DNA of 64,000 nt from Acridotheres tristis (Eukaryota > Chordata > Aves > Passeriformes > Sturnidae): contig CM072905.1 of NCBI GenBank assembly GCA_037013685.1, positions 10,568,991-10,632,990 of the forward strand, written 5' to 3'. Of this stretch, positions 33,664 to 46,030 are shown piece after piece. The notes under the pieces were generated by a model. That model did not search any database. It saw only the letters and a program-made list of their open reading frames with translations, and had not been told where the DNA came from. The translations under genes were made by a program, and so were the position numbers. Position 1 is the first letter of the stretch. Every line of letters starts with the position of its first letter.

Positions 33664-35120
33664 CAGCAATGTTCTGCTCCATGCCTGTCCCTCCCTTGGC
33701 TGCAGCACAGCCCAACACATTCTGTTGGTGTGGAGGGGCACAGCCTGGTCTGAGAGCACCCCATGGCCAGGAGGACACAATTCTGGTGAGAAATGGGAGC
33801 TGAATCACTGAATTTATCAAAGCAGAAGGTTTTCTGTGAGATAAATGCAGTCTGCACACTCCTACCCTCAGAGGAGAGCTTGGGAACTGGGATGTGGCTT
33901 TGTCAGCTTTTCCCTAAAGGCTGCCCAGAAAGAGGAGATGAACGTGGAGCAGCCCTGTCCCTCCAGGGGTGGTGCAGATATGGTACCACAGAGCTCACCT
34001 TTATTTAAAAACTGTTCCTGCACTGAGTTTCCTCTTCCCTGCAGATGATCAAACAAACCAAAACCCCCCAAAAAGAGCTTTTCAAAAATTTCTCTCTGGA
34101 TTTTTTTTTCCATTCTTACTGGCTGGAAGTGTGAAATCATCATTGCTAAGGAGAAATTCCTGATTCATACTGGTGTGAGGATGATTCCCTCCCCTCTGCC
34201 ACAGATGTTCAGCCCCACATCTGCCCCAGCTCATAATTCTCTGCTGATTTATGGGTGGGTGCAGCTCAAAACATGTCCTGCATGGCAAAGCACACAGGGG
34301 AACCTCATCCCTGAGACTCTTCCAAGTCACCAAGAAGGAGCTCTGAGAGATGGAAAAGGCACTGGATTTATGGAGTTGAGGAGCAGGAAGGAGGAAATGC
34401 ATCTGGAATTGAAAAATCCCTAGGAATTGTCTTTGTTAAATGCAGTGGAGCTGGGGTATTTGCAGCATTTTGCAAGTGCTTGTATTTTTTATTTTAAAAA
34501 ATGGCAGAATCAAAACCATTTTATTAACTCATCTTCATTTTGCTGATCTGTTTAAGGCAAAGAAAAGTAAATAAGCGATTCCCTGCACTCCAGATGAAAT
34601 GTTTCATATCAAGGTCCTTCAGGGGAAGTCATTTGTATTTTCATTCAGAGCTTGCTCATTATGAAACATCTTTCAATTGTCAGTTAAAGAAAAAACATGG
34701 AATTTGCAATGGAACACATTGTTAAACACACACTAAAAGTCTCCCAGCTGGAAGGGAGGAGTTGATTCCAGGCTGGAAGCCCAGCTCAGCCCTCAGCTCC
34801 TGCTCTGCACCCACATCCTGGGAAATCCAGTCCAGGGACAGCTCCTGAGTGCTGCAGCCCTGCAAGAACCACAGAGCTCACCTTGGGCCAGCATCCAGGC
34901 TGGAAGGAGGATCCAAGGAGGGGTTAAATCCCTCAGGGAATTGCACAGGGGATGAGCCAGGCCAGGGTTGTTAATTCCTCCTTGTCTGATTTCATTCGAA
35001 GGCTCTAAACAGACATTCTGCTGCTTTTTATTTTACTGGACCCCAAATTTCCCTGAGGTTCCCATTGATGTTCACTCTAAAAAAGGCATTTTGGTGCCAC
35101 ATCCCCAGTGAGCTCCATAT
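33664..35120. other. Unique sequence
   Basis: No element or gene recognised; frames below about 106 codons. Confidence 0.4.
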
Positions 35121-35410
35121 TTCCCAAGCAGTGACAGGACACAGGGAATGGCTTCAAACTGCCAGAGGGCAGGGTTAGGTGGGATCCTGGGGAGAAATTC
35201 TTCCCTAGGAGGGTGGGGAGGGGCTGGGATGGAATTCCCAGAGCAGCTGTGGCTGCCCCTGGATCCCTGGCAGTGCCCAAGGCCAGGTTGGACACTGGGG
35301 CTTGGAGCAGCCTGGCACAGTGGGAGGTGTCCCTGCCATGGCAGGGGTGGCACTGGATGGGATTTGAGGTCCCTCTAAGCCAGACCAGTCTGGGATTCTG
35401 GGATTCTGAG
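35121..35410 (+). mobile_element. CR1 LINE fragment, 3' end
   Basis: GTGACAGGACACAGGGAATG, GGCAGGGTTAGGTGGGATCC, GAAATTCTTCCCTAGGAGGG, CAGAGCAGCTGTGGCTGCCC, GAGGTCCCTCTAAGCC and a doubled GGGATTCT tail. Confidence 0.94.
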
Positions 35411-36561
35411 GTTCCTCTCTGCCCCTTTTCAGTGTATGGCCACATCCCCTTTGCTGTTCCCAGTGAGCCCCCCCAGGTGAGCTCAGGACAGGTAACCCCG
35501 AGCACAGACTCACTCAGGGACCAGGGGGAGAAATTCAATTCAAATTCAATCCCAATCCAATCCCAAATCTCAAACAATTCTGCCACCAATGCTCAAGCTG
35601 AGCCCATGAGGAGCTGATCACACCCAACACCAGAGGCACAGGAGTTTCTTTAATTGCAGTGTAAAAATGACTGAAATGCCACATGCTTCCCTCCAGACCC
35701 CACTGCCATTCCCAACTGTGCCATTTGCTGCACTGAGCTTGACCAGCTCCAGAAACTCCAAGTTCACACACTTCAAAAAAAATAAACCAAAAAAACCCCC
35801 ATTCCTTTCAGAATGACCTTTACTTTTCAAATTGCCCAATATTTGCATTTTATGTACGAAAATGCAATTCATCCAGCCATAATAAATATCCAGGACTGTC
35901 CTGAGAGACCCCATACATTTGGATCCAGGCAGATCCAGGCAGTGAATTTCAGTTTAATATTGCAGGCCTATTTGTTTTGCTATTAATTTCAGCAAGGACA
36001 ATTGATCAATTGTTTTAATTTGAAATCAGAGAGCTAATATCTGCCTTTGGCTTCCCCTGTGGTCATTCAGCTGCTGTCTCTGAGCTGCAAAGATCACATT
36101 TGATTATTTTATTTGGTGGGTAATTCAGCCACCCTGTGTGAGGAGCATCAGCTGCCCTTTCCCCATCAGGATGGAGATGATGCAGCATTTCAGACCAGCT
36201 GAAGGATGCTGTGGCTTTCCCAGGGGTGAGGTTTTGGAAGTTGTGAGACCTTTCCAGCAGCCCTGCCCCTCCTGCCCTGCTCTCCCAGGCTCTCTGCAGG
36301 CCATGGCCAGCACTCAACCCTTTGCAGTAAAGATTTCCTGATCCCATGGCTCTGTTTTGTGGGATCATCTCCTGCTTTCTCTCCCCTCACCATTTTATGA
36401 TCTTTCTCAAGATTCTCTTGCTGTCTGCATTGCAGCTTTGCCCTTCCCCACCTCAGGGTTGGTGGAGCTCTGGAGCTCCCTCCATCTCCTTCTCTTCTTC
36501 TCCTGCTCTTTTTTTCCACCTCAGTCTCTCAGAAACCAGATCCCACATTCAGCCCCTCAAG
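35411..36561. other. Unique sequence
   Basis: Contains a small AAATTCAATTCAAATTCAAT repeat at 35530-35560 and AT-rich sequence at 35760-36030. Nothing else. Confidence 0.45.
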
Positions 36562-36718
36562 TCAAAGAATCCCAGACTGGTTTGGGTTGGAAGGGACCTT
36601 AAAACTCCTCTCACTCCATCCCTGGCCTTGGGCACTGCCAGGGATCCAGGGGCAGCCACAGCTGCTCTGGGCACCCTGTGCCAGGGCCTGCCCACCCTCA
36701 CAGGGAAGAACCTCATGG
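36562..36718 (-). mobile_element. CR1 LINE fragment with an internal deletion
   Basis: AGACTGGTTTGGGTTGGAAG, GGACCTTAAAACTCCTCTCA, then directly CTGGCCTTGGGCACTGCCAG, skipping the usual segment with GGCAGGGACACC; ends CCTCACAGGGAAGAACCT. The skipped piece is about 60 bp. Confidence 0.88.
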
Positions 36719-37324
36719 ACTTTTTGCCAGCTCCTCTACAAAGTCAAGGTCTTAGCTGAGGTCACACCATCACATTCTCCCCTCCCCATTTTTTTACGAA
36801 ATGGAGTTTCCAAATGGTGATTTTTGAAAGCAAGACTGTTCTGCAGAAAGGAATTTGTTGGGCTTTGTTTGCTGAATTCCTCCTTTGGAATCAATTATTT
36901 TTGCAATTCTCGTTTGTTAGCAGATTCATGGCTTTGATTCCTCCCTGCATACTGATATCCCAATCCTGCTTCTCCAGGTACCTGGAATGGTGGCAAAATG
37001 CCTTTGGAATTCCTGGGGCTGAGGCTGCAGCTCTGGAATGCTGTGATTGCCTTTTAAGTTGTGCACATTTTAAGCTCAGCCTGTCCCTTCCCTGGACACT
37101 TTTGGCCTGGTCTAATTGCAGTCCCTGCAGCTTTGCTCAGTTCCATTGAAAAGCTCGTTTTCTGAGCTTCATTTAACTGGATTCATTCTCTGTAGCTCAT
37201 TCTGCAGCCAGAGCAAAGGGGGCTCTGCTGACCCTCCCCAGGCAAACCAGGCCAGGCTGGGATGGGCATCTCCACTGCAGGCTGGGACACTGGAGGTGAC
37301 CACAGACTAATGGACAGGCTCCCA
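36719..37324. other. Unique sequence
   Basis: Nothing recognised. Confidence 0.4.
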
Positions 37325-37560
37325 GGGGTCATTTCTGACCCCAGGGAATGGCTGGGGTTGGATTTTAAGGAAAGGTTCTTCCCCCAGAGGGTGCTGACAC
37401 TGCCCAGGCTCCCCAGGGAATGGGCACAGCCTCGAGGCTGCCAGAGCTCCAGGAGCTCCCAGGAATGCCCAGGGATGGATTTTTGGGTGTCTGTGCAGGG
37501 ACAGGAGCTGCACTGGGTGATCCTGGGGGTCTCTTCCAGCTCAGGACGTTCTATAAATAA
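37325..37560 (+). mobile_element. CR1 LINE fragment, 3' end
   Basis: CCCCAGGGAATGGCTGGGGT, GGAAAGGTTCTTCCCCCAGA, GTGCCCAGGCTCCCCAGG, CTGCCAGAGCTCCAGGAG, TGGGGGTCTCTTCCAGCTCA, tail GTTCTATAAATAAC. Same subfamily as the copy at 21691-22270. Confidence 0.92.
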
Positions 37561-37668
37561 CAAAATTATTCAGATTGGAAAAGCCCTTCAAGGTCAGGAG
37601 TCCCAGCTGTGCCAGATCCCCACCTTGTCCCCAGCCCAGAGCACTGAGTGCCATGTCCAGGTGAGGGA
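37561..37668 (-). mobile_element. CR1 LINE fragment, tail to tail with the previous one
   Basis: AAATTATTCAGATTGGAAAA, GCCCTTCAAGGTCAGGAG, CCAGCCCAGAGCACTGAGTG, CCATGTCCAGG. Its 3' tip directly abuts the tail of the plus-strand copy. Confidence 0.88.
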
Positions 37669-38523
37669 TGGCCACACGTGGAATGAAGGCTCTAATTAAT
37701 CAGGAAAACGCCTCTGCCACCCTGCTGTCACCTCTGTCCCATCACCACTCCAACCACTGTCACTGCAGAAAGCTGGGTTAGATCTGAAGTGTTAAAGTGA
37801 CATAAACCCCAGTTCTAGAATGGTTTGCAGGATACACCCGAGGCAATCACATCCATCCTGGTCCTGAAAATGCACTGGATTCCTGGAGCAGGTGCCAGGC
37901 TCTCAGGACACGGCACAGCAGCCTCCTGCCGTGGTACCAGCTCTGAGCAGGGCAGAGATGCTGCTGGGGGTGGCACTGTCTGTGCCCTGACCTCAGCTCT
38001 GACAGCTTCTTACAGAAATCTGAGTTTATTGAGACACAGGAAATGGGAAAGGAGCCCCAGGCAGGAGCTGGAGCGTTTGCTTTGCTCTCACTGCACTGTC
38101 CTGCGGGCTGGAGGGTGGGAGAGATGAGATGCAAGAGATGGATTGTTTCCTGAGCTCACTCCCTCTCTGTCATCAATCAGCTTCTCTCCTCAGATAATTC
38201 TTATAAAACTATAACTTAAAGCAAAACAAAGCCCGTGGAATGATTTCTGCCCTCATGAATTTTTAATCCAAGCAGGACAGCAGATAATGTCTCTGAAAAT
38301 GTTGCTGCTGGGCTTTACAGCAGTGGTCAATCAATTTCTGCAGGCTGGGGCGTTGGGGTCGCTCATCTGTGCAATAAATCTGCTGTGTCCAGTGACAGAG
38401 AGCTCCCATTGCTCAGGGACAACACAGAGGGACAGCTGTGCCCTGGGCCCAGCAGGGATGTCCTGTGCCAGGGGAACTCGGCCAGGCTCACAGGAGAACA
38501 ATTTCTGGGAGAAATTGAAGTTG
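37669..38523. other. Unique sequence, part possibly conserved
   Basis: About 38160-38300 (CATCAATCAGCTTCTCTCC, CTCATGAATTTTTAATCCAA) is A/T-rich and undegraded. No gene evidence. Confidence 0.35.
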
Positions 38524-40697
38524 TGTGACACAGGAGCTGTGTGTGTGACACTGGAGCTGTGTGTGTGTCACACTGGAGCTGTGTGTGTGACACTGGAGCT
38601 GTGTGTCACACTGGAGCTGTGTGTGACACTGGAGCTGTGTGTGTGTGACACTGGAGCTGTGTGTGTGTGACACTGGAGCTGTGTGTGACACTGGAGCTGT
38701 GTGTGACACTGGAGCTGTGTGTGTGTGACACTGGAGCTGTGTGTGTCACACTGGAGCTGTGTGTGACACTGGAGCTGTGTGTGTGTGACACTGGAGCTGT
38801 GTGTGTGACACTGGAGCTGTGTGTGACACTGGAGCTGTGTGTGTGACACTGGAGCTGTGTGTGACACTGGAGCTGTGTGTGTGTGACACTGGAGCTGTGT
38901 GTGACACTGGAGCTGTGTGTGACACTGGAGCTGTGTGTGTGACACTGGAGCTGTGTGTGACACTGGAGCTGTGTGTGTGACACTGGAGCTGTGTGTGTGA
39001 CACTGGAGCTGTGTGTGACACTGGAGCTGTGTGTGTGACACTGGAGCTGTGTGTGACACTGGAGCTGTGTGTGTGACACTGGAGCTGTGTGTGTGTGACA
39101 CTGGAGCTGTGTGTGTGACACTGGAGCTGTGTGTGTGTGACACTGGAGCTGTGTGTCACACTGGAGCTGTGTGTGACACTGGAGCTGTGTGTGTGTGACA
39201 CTGGAGCTGTGTGTGTGACACTGGAGCTGTGTGTGTGACACTGGAGCTGTGTGTGTGTGACACTGGAGCTGTGTGTGTCACACTGGAGCTGTGTGTGTGA
39301 CACTGGAGCTGTGTGTGACACTGGAGCTGTGTGTGTCACACTGGAGCTGTGTGTGACACAGGAGCTGTGTGTGTGACACTGGAGCTGTGTGTGTGACACT
39401 GGAGCTGTGTGTGTGTGACACTGGAGCTGTGTGTGACACTGGAGCTGTGTGTGTGACACAGGAGCTGTGTGTGACACTGGAGCTGTGTGTGACACAGGAG
39501 CTGTGTGTGTGTCACACTGGAGCTGTGTGTGTGTGACACTGGAGCTGTGTGTGTGTCACACTGGAGCTGTGTGTGACACTGGAGCTGTGTGTGTGACACT
39601 GGAGCTGTGTGTGTGACACTGGAGCTGTGTGTGTGACACTGGAGCTGTGTGTGACACTGGAGCTGTGTGTGTGACACTGGAGCTGTGTGTGACACTGGAG
39701 CTGTGTGTGTGACACAGGAGCTGTGTGTGTGACACTGGAGCTGTGTGTGTGTCACACTGGAGCTGTGTGTGACACTGGAGCTGTGTGTGTGACACTGGAG
39801 CTGTGTGTGTGTGACACTGGAGCTGTGTGTGACACTGGAGCTGTGTGTGTGACACTGGAGCTGTGTGTGACACTGGAGCTGTGTGTGTGTGACACTGGAG
39901 CTGTGTGTCACACTGGAGCTGTGTGTGTGTGACACTGGAGCTGTGTGTGTGTCACACTGGAGCTGTGTGTGACACAGGAGCTGTGTGTGACACAGGAGCT
40001 GTGTGTGACACTGGAGCTGTGTGTGTGACACTGGAGCTGTGTGTGTGACACTGGAGCTGTGTGTGACACTGGAGCTGTGTGTGTGACACTGGAGCTGTGT
40101 GTGACACTGGAGCTGTGTGTGACACAGGAGCTGTGTGTGTGTCACACTGGAGCTGTGTGTGTGTGACACTGGAGCTGTGTGTGTGTCACACTGGAGCTGT
40201 GTGTGACACTGGAGCTGTGTGTGTGACACTGGAGCTGTGTGTGACACTGGAGCTGTGTGTGTGTGACACTGGAGCTGTGTGTCACACTGGAGCTGTGTGT
40301 CACACTGGAGCTGTGTGTGTGACACTGGAGCTGTGTGTGTGACACTGGAGCTGTGTGTGTGACACAGGAGCTGTGTGTGTGTCACACTGGAGCTGTGTGT
40401 GTGACACTGGAGCTGTGTGTGTGTGACACTGGAGCTGTGTGTGACACTGGAGCTGTGTGTGACACTGGAGCTGTGTGTGTGTGACACTGGAGCTGTGTGT
40501 GACACTGGAGCTGTGTGTGTGACACTGGAGCTGTGTGTGACACTGGAGCTGTGTGTGTGTGACACTGGAGCTGTGTGTGTGACACTGGAGCTGTGTGTGA
40601 CACTGGAGCTGTGTGTGACACTGGAGCTGTGTGTGTGTGACACTGGAGCTGTGTGTGACACTGGAGCTGTGTGTGTGTGACACTGGAGCTGTGTGTG
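38524..40697 (+). repeat. 2.2 kb minisatellite, GACACTGGAGCTGTGTGT-type units
   Basis: Roughly 110 head-to-tail units (estimated from about three per 60 bases). The core is CACTGGAGCTGTGTGT, with 18, 20 or 22 bp spacing set by the number of GT pairs. Minor variants are CACAGGAGCT (T to A) and GTGTCACACTGG in place of GTGTGACACTGG; they are scattered and not blocked. Each unit holds one AGCT. The array is open in several frames on both strands (up to 441 codons on the minus strand) because no unit variant makes a stop there; the predicted product is only SHTAPV/SHTQLQC repeats, there is no start or splice context, and frames shift at every 20 bp unit, so I do not call it a gene. Confidence 0.98.
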
Positions 40698-43460
40698 GCA
40701 CTGCTGGCCCTGTCCAGCCTCCTGTGCTCAGAGACTCTGGAATTTGGTCCTTGTCCCCTGGGACATTCCCTGCCCTGTCCCCAGAGGTGTCCCCTGTGCT
40801 GGAGGAAAGCAGGGCCTGAGCTCTGTGTCAGGACCGGTTCCCTGCGCACCAAACAAAGCACATTTGCTGTTTGGCTTTAAAATTGACTTCCACGAGAGCC
40901 CTCAAAATACTGAGCCCATTCCTCAGTGTCCTGCACTAGGCCTGGCCACAGCTATTGATGTGCAACACCAACTCCATCACCAGCACCCTTGGCTCGATAC
41001 ACCTTCGACATTATCTCAACAGAAATTTAAATCTCGGGTTAGTTTCCCATCTGTTCGTTTAATACCAATACATTAAGAATGTTCTGCCCTTGGCAATCAA
41101 TGAGACCAAGTCTGCCCTGGGGTTTGGGCTGAGTTCTGCCTTTTGAAGTAAAGTGAGGTACAGAAATCTGTTCTGCAGTTCCCTCTGTAACAGTTTGTTC
41201 TAGGGGGAAAAAAAAGAAAATAAAGTGTGAATGTTATGCTCTGATTCTGATACAGAATTCTCTCTAAACCTATTGTAGTCCAAAAAAAAAAAAAAAAAGC
41301 CCCTTACAGCTGAGAGCAGTGCTCAGCCCGGGGATTTGGCAGGTTTTTGCTGCTGATACAAATGGGGATTAATGAACAACCTCCCCCTGCCCCCAGAGCC
41401 TCCCGGGTACCAGCCTGGTGTGGTGCCTCTGAAAATGTTCCAGAGCACTGCAGGCACTGGGAGCTGGGGCTCAGGGCTGCAGCTGCCCCAGGGAAGATGC
41501 CCATGGATAACAATCTGTACCAGCTGCACAATGCCCAGCCTTTTGGATGGATTCCAGAAACCTGGAGCAGCTCTGGAGTGCTCAGAGCTCTGCACCCACT
41601 GTGCAAGGCAGAAAATTGCCAAGCACAGAGGTCAGGCCCATCAGTCTGCTCCAGATCTCTGTGAGGCACAGGGAAAGTGCCTGGGGGTCCTGACTCACTT
41701 CCAGCTGAGGAGAAGGGAATAATGAATGGGGAGAAACGAGATAATGATAATAAATCTTGTTCTGAAGTCTTTAATAACGAGGCTTTATTGTAAATCCATC
41801 ACAAAGGAACATTAATATGGAGCTACCAAATAGGTCAGGTTAATTACATCATCTGGAGATGCTGTGGTACCTCCAGCCTGTATAAAAAAAAAAAAGGAAT
41901 CAAATCCCCTGAGAGTGGGAGAGATGGCTTTTTTTTAATTAGTTGAGTATTAAAACCTCTGTGCTAACATCTCCCAGTTTTCCTCTGGCTTAAGTGAGAT
42001 GTTGCACTTTACCTCCCATTTGACAAAACCTGATGTTTAGGGGTAAACAGGAATTAGGGCTGATGATCTGTGTGTATCCTGCACTGCTGGCCCATCCTGG
42101 AGTCATGGAAAAAGCTCCCAGGCCAGCCAGGCTGTGTGCCAGGACACATTCCAGGGCCCTGGAGACAGAACCTTCCCTCCTTCTGCTCGGTGTGCAGCCT
42201 GTGCCCCATTCCTGTCCCGTGAGGGTTCACTGGGATGTGCCCCCAGCTCTTCCTTGGAGTTCCTGGCTGAGCACAGGGAAGGCTCTGAACTCTCCCTGCC
42301 CACGGTGTTGCCACTTCCCAGCTCCTCAAGGGCATTTTGACTCCCAAACTCACCCCAGTCCTGCATTTCTAGGAAAAAAACCCCAGAGTTGCATGACCCC
42401 TGAGCTCCCCAGCTGCAGGAGAACGTGGTCCCTGCCCCAGGAGTGCCAAGCTGAGAGCACGGAACCAGGGATGCTGCAGAGGTGGAGCACCCAGCAGTTT
42501 CAGCATAAAAATGGGAATATTCCCACAGCCAGCTGGGAACAGGAACTCTCCCAGCCCAATATCCCCTTCCTGGGCTCCTTTGCTTTTCCTTTCAGCCACA
42601 ACCAGCTGGACAGGGCTGCCCAAAACCAGCGTTGGAGGGAAATAATCTTTTCAAAGGGAATAAATATTTCCCTTGAACTAAATTCCTTTTGAAACATTCT
42701 CCTGTTGGGTTCTGTGTTTTGAAAACTTGAAACATTTTTCAATTCTCAAAACACTTTTTTTTCCCTTCTCACTTTTCATCCAAAAATACACTTTCCCCAG
42801 GAACTGTTATTATATTATCACAATATATTATCCCTCCTGGTCTGTAAAATATCAGTGATGTATTACTGAGTTATATTAAAATCTCTATTTATACTTTTCT
42901 CACTTGAAGCCACGGCACTTTTACCAAGCAGCAGTGACTCCAGCAGACCTGCACTCATTGGCAAGATGTCACTGAGGTTCCTGCACCCAAAAAAAGATTT
43001 GTTTAAAGCTTCAGGAATTGTTTTGAGCTAATAATTGCCAGGTGGGAGAGCTGTGAGTCACCAAAGCCCTGGAATCCCGTGACCTGCAGAGGAGGAGGCA
43101 AAGGTTATTGAAGAAAGCAATGTTTTCTCTCGCTGGTTAAATGCAATTTCTTTGTGTTGCCGTGCCAGTCACGGTGTAGCTGATGGAGGAGTGCAGAGTG
43201 TGACATGGAAAAGTGGTAGGTGTTGTTACTAAGCACATTACACTGACAAGAAAAACACCCAGGGCTCAGAGACAGCTGAAAGGCTCTGCTGAGGCTCCTC
43301 AAGAGAAACAAGTCCTGCCTGCCCCGAGGAACCTCCAGAGCTCAGGAGCACAGCTCTAAAGGGTGGCTACAGAGCAAGGCTGGACACCTGCCCAAAAGCC
43401 AGGCTTTGCCATGGTCAGGAAGAACTTAAAGGGTTCTGTGGAGGAAAAAAATCAAGAAAA
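40698..43460. other. Unique sequence, 2.8 kb
   Basis: A poly(A) run at 41282-41298 follows an AATAAA at 41219-41224 by 58 bp; no upstream gene similarity is visible. A 219-codon plus-strand frame (42033-42692) has no domain, and its reverse strand is open too, which is usual for chance frames in GC-rich DNA. Confidence 0.4.
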
Positions 43461-43490
43461 GAAAAAAAGAAAGAAAGAAAGAAAGAAAGT
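43461..43490. repeat. (GAAA)n microsatellite
   Basis: About six AAAG units bounded by A runs on both sides. Confidence 0.9.
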
Positions 43491-45532
43491 AAAAAAAAAA
43501 AAGGCAAAGATTGCTTTCTATAAATAAATGTGGGCAGGGAAAGTGCTGGGGAGAGAGAAGATCTAACAGACAAACTTGGCACAAGAACAAAAAGTAGGCA
43601 CTAGCCATGAATAAATTCCGAGTGGAAAACTGAAGGAAGTTTCCATCCAAGAAAGGAACAAAAGCCTGGAACGGGCTGGCCCAGGGAGAGGAGCTGAAGG
43701 GCAGGAGAAAGGCGTGGGGAGAGGAAGGAGCTGCTCAGTCAGCCTGGGACTCCTGCAGGGCACCCAGAGCTCCGGGGATGCTGCAGCAGCACCCTGCCCC
43801 AGGGGAGAGGGGGTTTGGGGCCCTGGATTTTGGGGTGCCCACAAGGACCCATTGGGAATCTCCTCCCTGGACACTGCTGGGACATCTCCTCCCTCCTGCA
43901 GCTCCTGGCTCAGGAGCATCTGCCCAGGTCAGGCCATGCTGGGCTGCCCCTGTAAGCTCATTTCAGTGCCCTGGGTGGGAAAGGCTTAGAGGTTTTATCA
44001 AAAAGAGGTTTCTCTGAGAAATCCCCATCCCTGGTTTCCAACAGGAGCCTTACCCAAAAGCTCTCATTTATCCCATGGCCTGGGGCTCCTCTCTTCATAA
44101 GATAATGGGGCAAGGGAAGAAGGATTTTTGAACTTTTTTTATCGTTGGGAAAAGCTCAGGACAAAATTAACTATAATAAAGTTATTTTGCAAGGATCTGA
44201 AACTTTTTTTGTAATATAAAACCAAAATAAAACTGGCTGGGATCAACTAAAACATTGATGCATTTTTCTGCTTCAAAAATTGAAATTAATTACCTGCCTT
44301 GCCCTGCCCTCAGCATTTAGATCATTAATGGAATGGTGATTACTGCTATTGCTGATTTTAATTTTTTTTTTTTTAATGCAGCTGATTTATCTGATACTTG
44401 CAGCAACAACAAACGTGGAAACCTGGGAGACAAAAGATGTGGAAGGAGGGAGCAAAGGGAGTCTTTGCAAGTTTATTTCTTTTTCCTGTGGCTGTTCAGG
44501 ATTCATCAGAAGAACAGATAAAACCAAAATCAACCATTCAGAGCTAAGATGGACATGGAACAGCACAGGTTCAGTCCTCTGCACTAAAGATTCATTTTCC
44601 ATGGACTTGCAGCTGGGGATGCTGTGGAATGGCCTCTTAGATATAGAAACAACAGAACAAACCAAGCCTGGACCTGAAAGTGTTCCCAGATCAGAGAGGA
44701 AAAGAAGTTCCCCACCAAAAGAGTCTGGAGGTCTCTGATCTGTTCTGTTTGAGGTGAGAAGGATTTCACACCTGGCACCTGAAGACTCTTTGTTGTATCG
44801 AGCAGGTTTGGCTTTGAGACTGAAAACGAAATTGAAAATAAAAGATTTGGAACAAGAAGTGCAGAGAGCACTTCAGAAAAAGACCGAGGGAAATGTTTGT
44901 GGAACGCTCAGCAAGAAATGCCCTGAGTTTTTCTCAGCCCCTCTGCTAAGCCTTGTGCAGAGCTCAGGGCTAGAGCCCCCCAAAATAACACCCCTCGTTC
45001 AGTGTGAGCCTGGAAAAATGTTCTGCTCTTCTGCAGGAGAAAAGCCTCGCCTTGAAATGCACAGGGAGTCTTCAGCTCCATTTCCTGATATAAATAGGGC
45101 AGCTCAGAGTCACAGTGAATACAGAAAATGTTTTCTTATATGCAAATGAGAGCTCACATTATTTCATAGAAGGAACTATAATAGTTGGAAATTAGCAAAT
45201 GTTTCCAGATCCTTGTTAAAGGCAAGGGGGAAAAAAAAAAAGCAGCTCATCTAATGTTCCCGGATAAAAATGACATTAATTGAAAGTTTGATTCTATTCC
45301 CTAATGAATTTTCCTGTTGCATTGTAATTAATAACTACTTACATCCAAAAGAACTCGATATCCCTTCAAATTAGGGCATTACTTATAAATATGGTAATGT
45401 CTTAAGAGCAGTTTGGAGAATGCCAGGCACTGCTCTTAGAATGGCTGTGAGGAACAGAACAAACCCTTAACAAACCCTTAACAAACCCTTCATGGGCTGC
45501 AGGACTGTTGGCAATCATTGCAGAGCCCAAAT
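43491..45532. other. Unique sequence, 2 kb
   Basis: Frames of 129-131 codons at 44349-44738 and 44754-45149 (plus) show no recognised domain. About 45250-45420 is A/T-rich and undegraded (GACATTAATTGAAAGTTTG, GCATTGTAATTAATAACTAC) and could be a conserved element. Confidence 0.35.
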
Positions 45533-45832
45533 CCTTCCTTTCCCAGGGACCTGAATCCATCCTTTCCCAGAACCCCAAATCCATCCTCTGCCAGAACCCC
45601 AAATCTATCCTCTCCTAGAACCCAAGTCCATTTTCTACCAGGGAACCCAAATCCATTCTCTCCCAGAACACGAATCCATCCTCCCCAGGACCCAAATCCA
45701 TCCTTCCCAGGACCCCAAATCCATCCTCTCCAAGAACCCAAATCCATCCTCTCTTAGAATCCAAATCCATCCTCTCCCAGAACCCAAATCCATCCCCTCC
45801 CAGAACCCAAATCCATCCTCTCCCAGTTCTCC
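45533..45832. repeat. Irregular minisatellite, about 19-25 bp units
   Basis: About thirteen units of the type CCCAAATCCATCCTCTCCCAG with variable spacing and single-base changes (GAACCC, GGACCC, GAACACG). Pyrimidine-rich on the plus strand. Frames of 79-85 codons with FWERMDLGS-like repeats on the minus strand are translations of it. Confidence 0.93.
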
Positions 45833-46030
45833 ACCCCAAGCCCTTGCAGTGCCTCAAACACACCGGGTCCTACAGCAAACCCCACAGGGGGGTTTCTACC
45901 CCGAGATTTGGGATTTGTCCAACACCTGCCATGGTTCATCATTCCAAGGCCAGGCAGGATGGACCATGGCAGCTGTACCTGTCCCTCTGGGATTCCCCTC
46001 TGGGCCACCTCTGAGACATCCCAGAGATAA

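Noticed and set aside
32508..33859. RREEK- and LLFSS-type frames
   Set aside because: GAGAA array translated; no gene.
39336..40661. 441-codon minus-strand frame (SHTAPV/SHTQLQC repeats)
   Set aside because: It is the minisatellite read in a stop-free frame. Several other frames of both strands are open too, units of 20 bp shift the register, and there is no start, splice or domain context.
41120..41298. Processed retrocopy (AATAAA then poly(A))
   Set aside because: The signal is 58 bp from the A run, no upstream gene similarity or target duplication is visible, and A-tailed retrocopies are rare in birds.
42033..42692. 219-codon plus-strand frame
   Set aside because: No domain, no splice or promoter context, and reverse-strand frames overlap; fits chance.
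44349..45149. Two successive plus-strand frames of about 130 codons
   Set aside because: I looked for retroviral or cellular motifs and found none; no splice sites join them convincingly.
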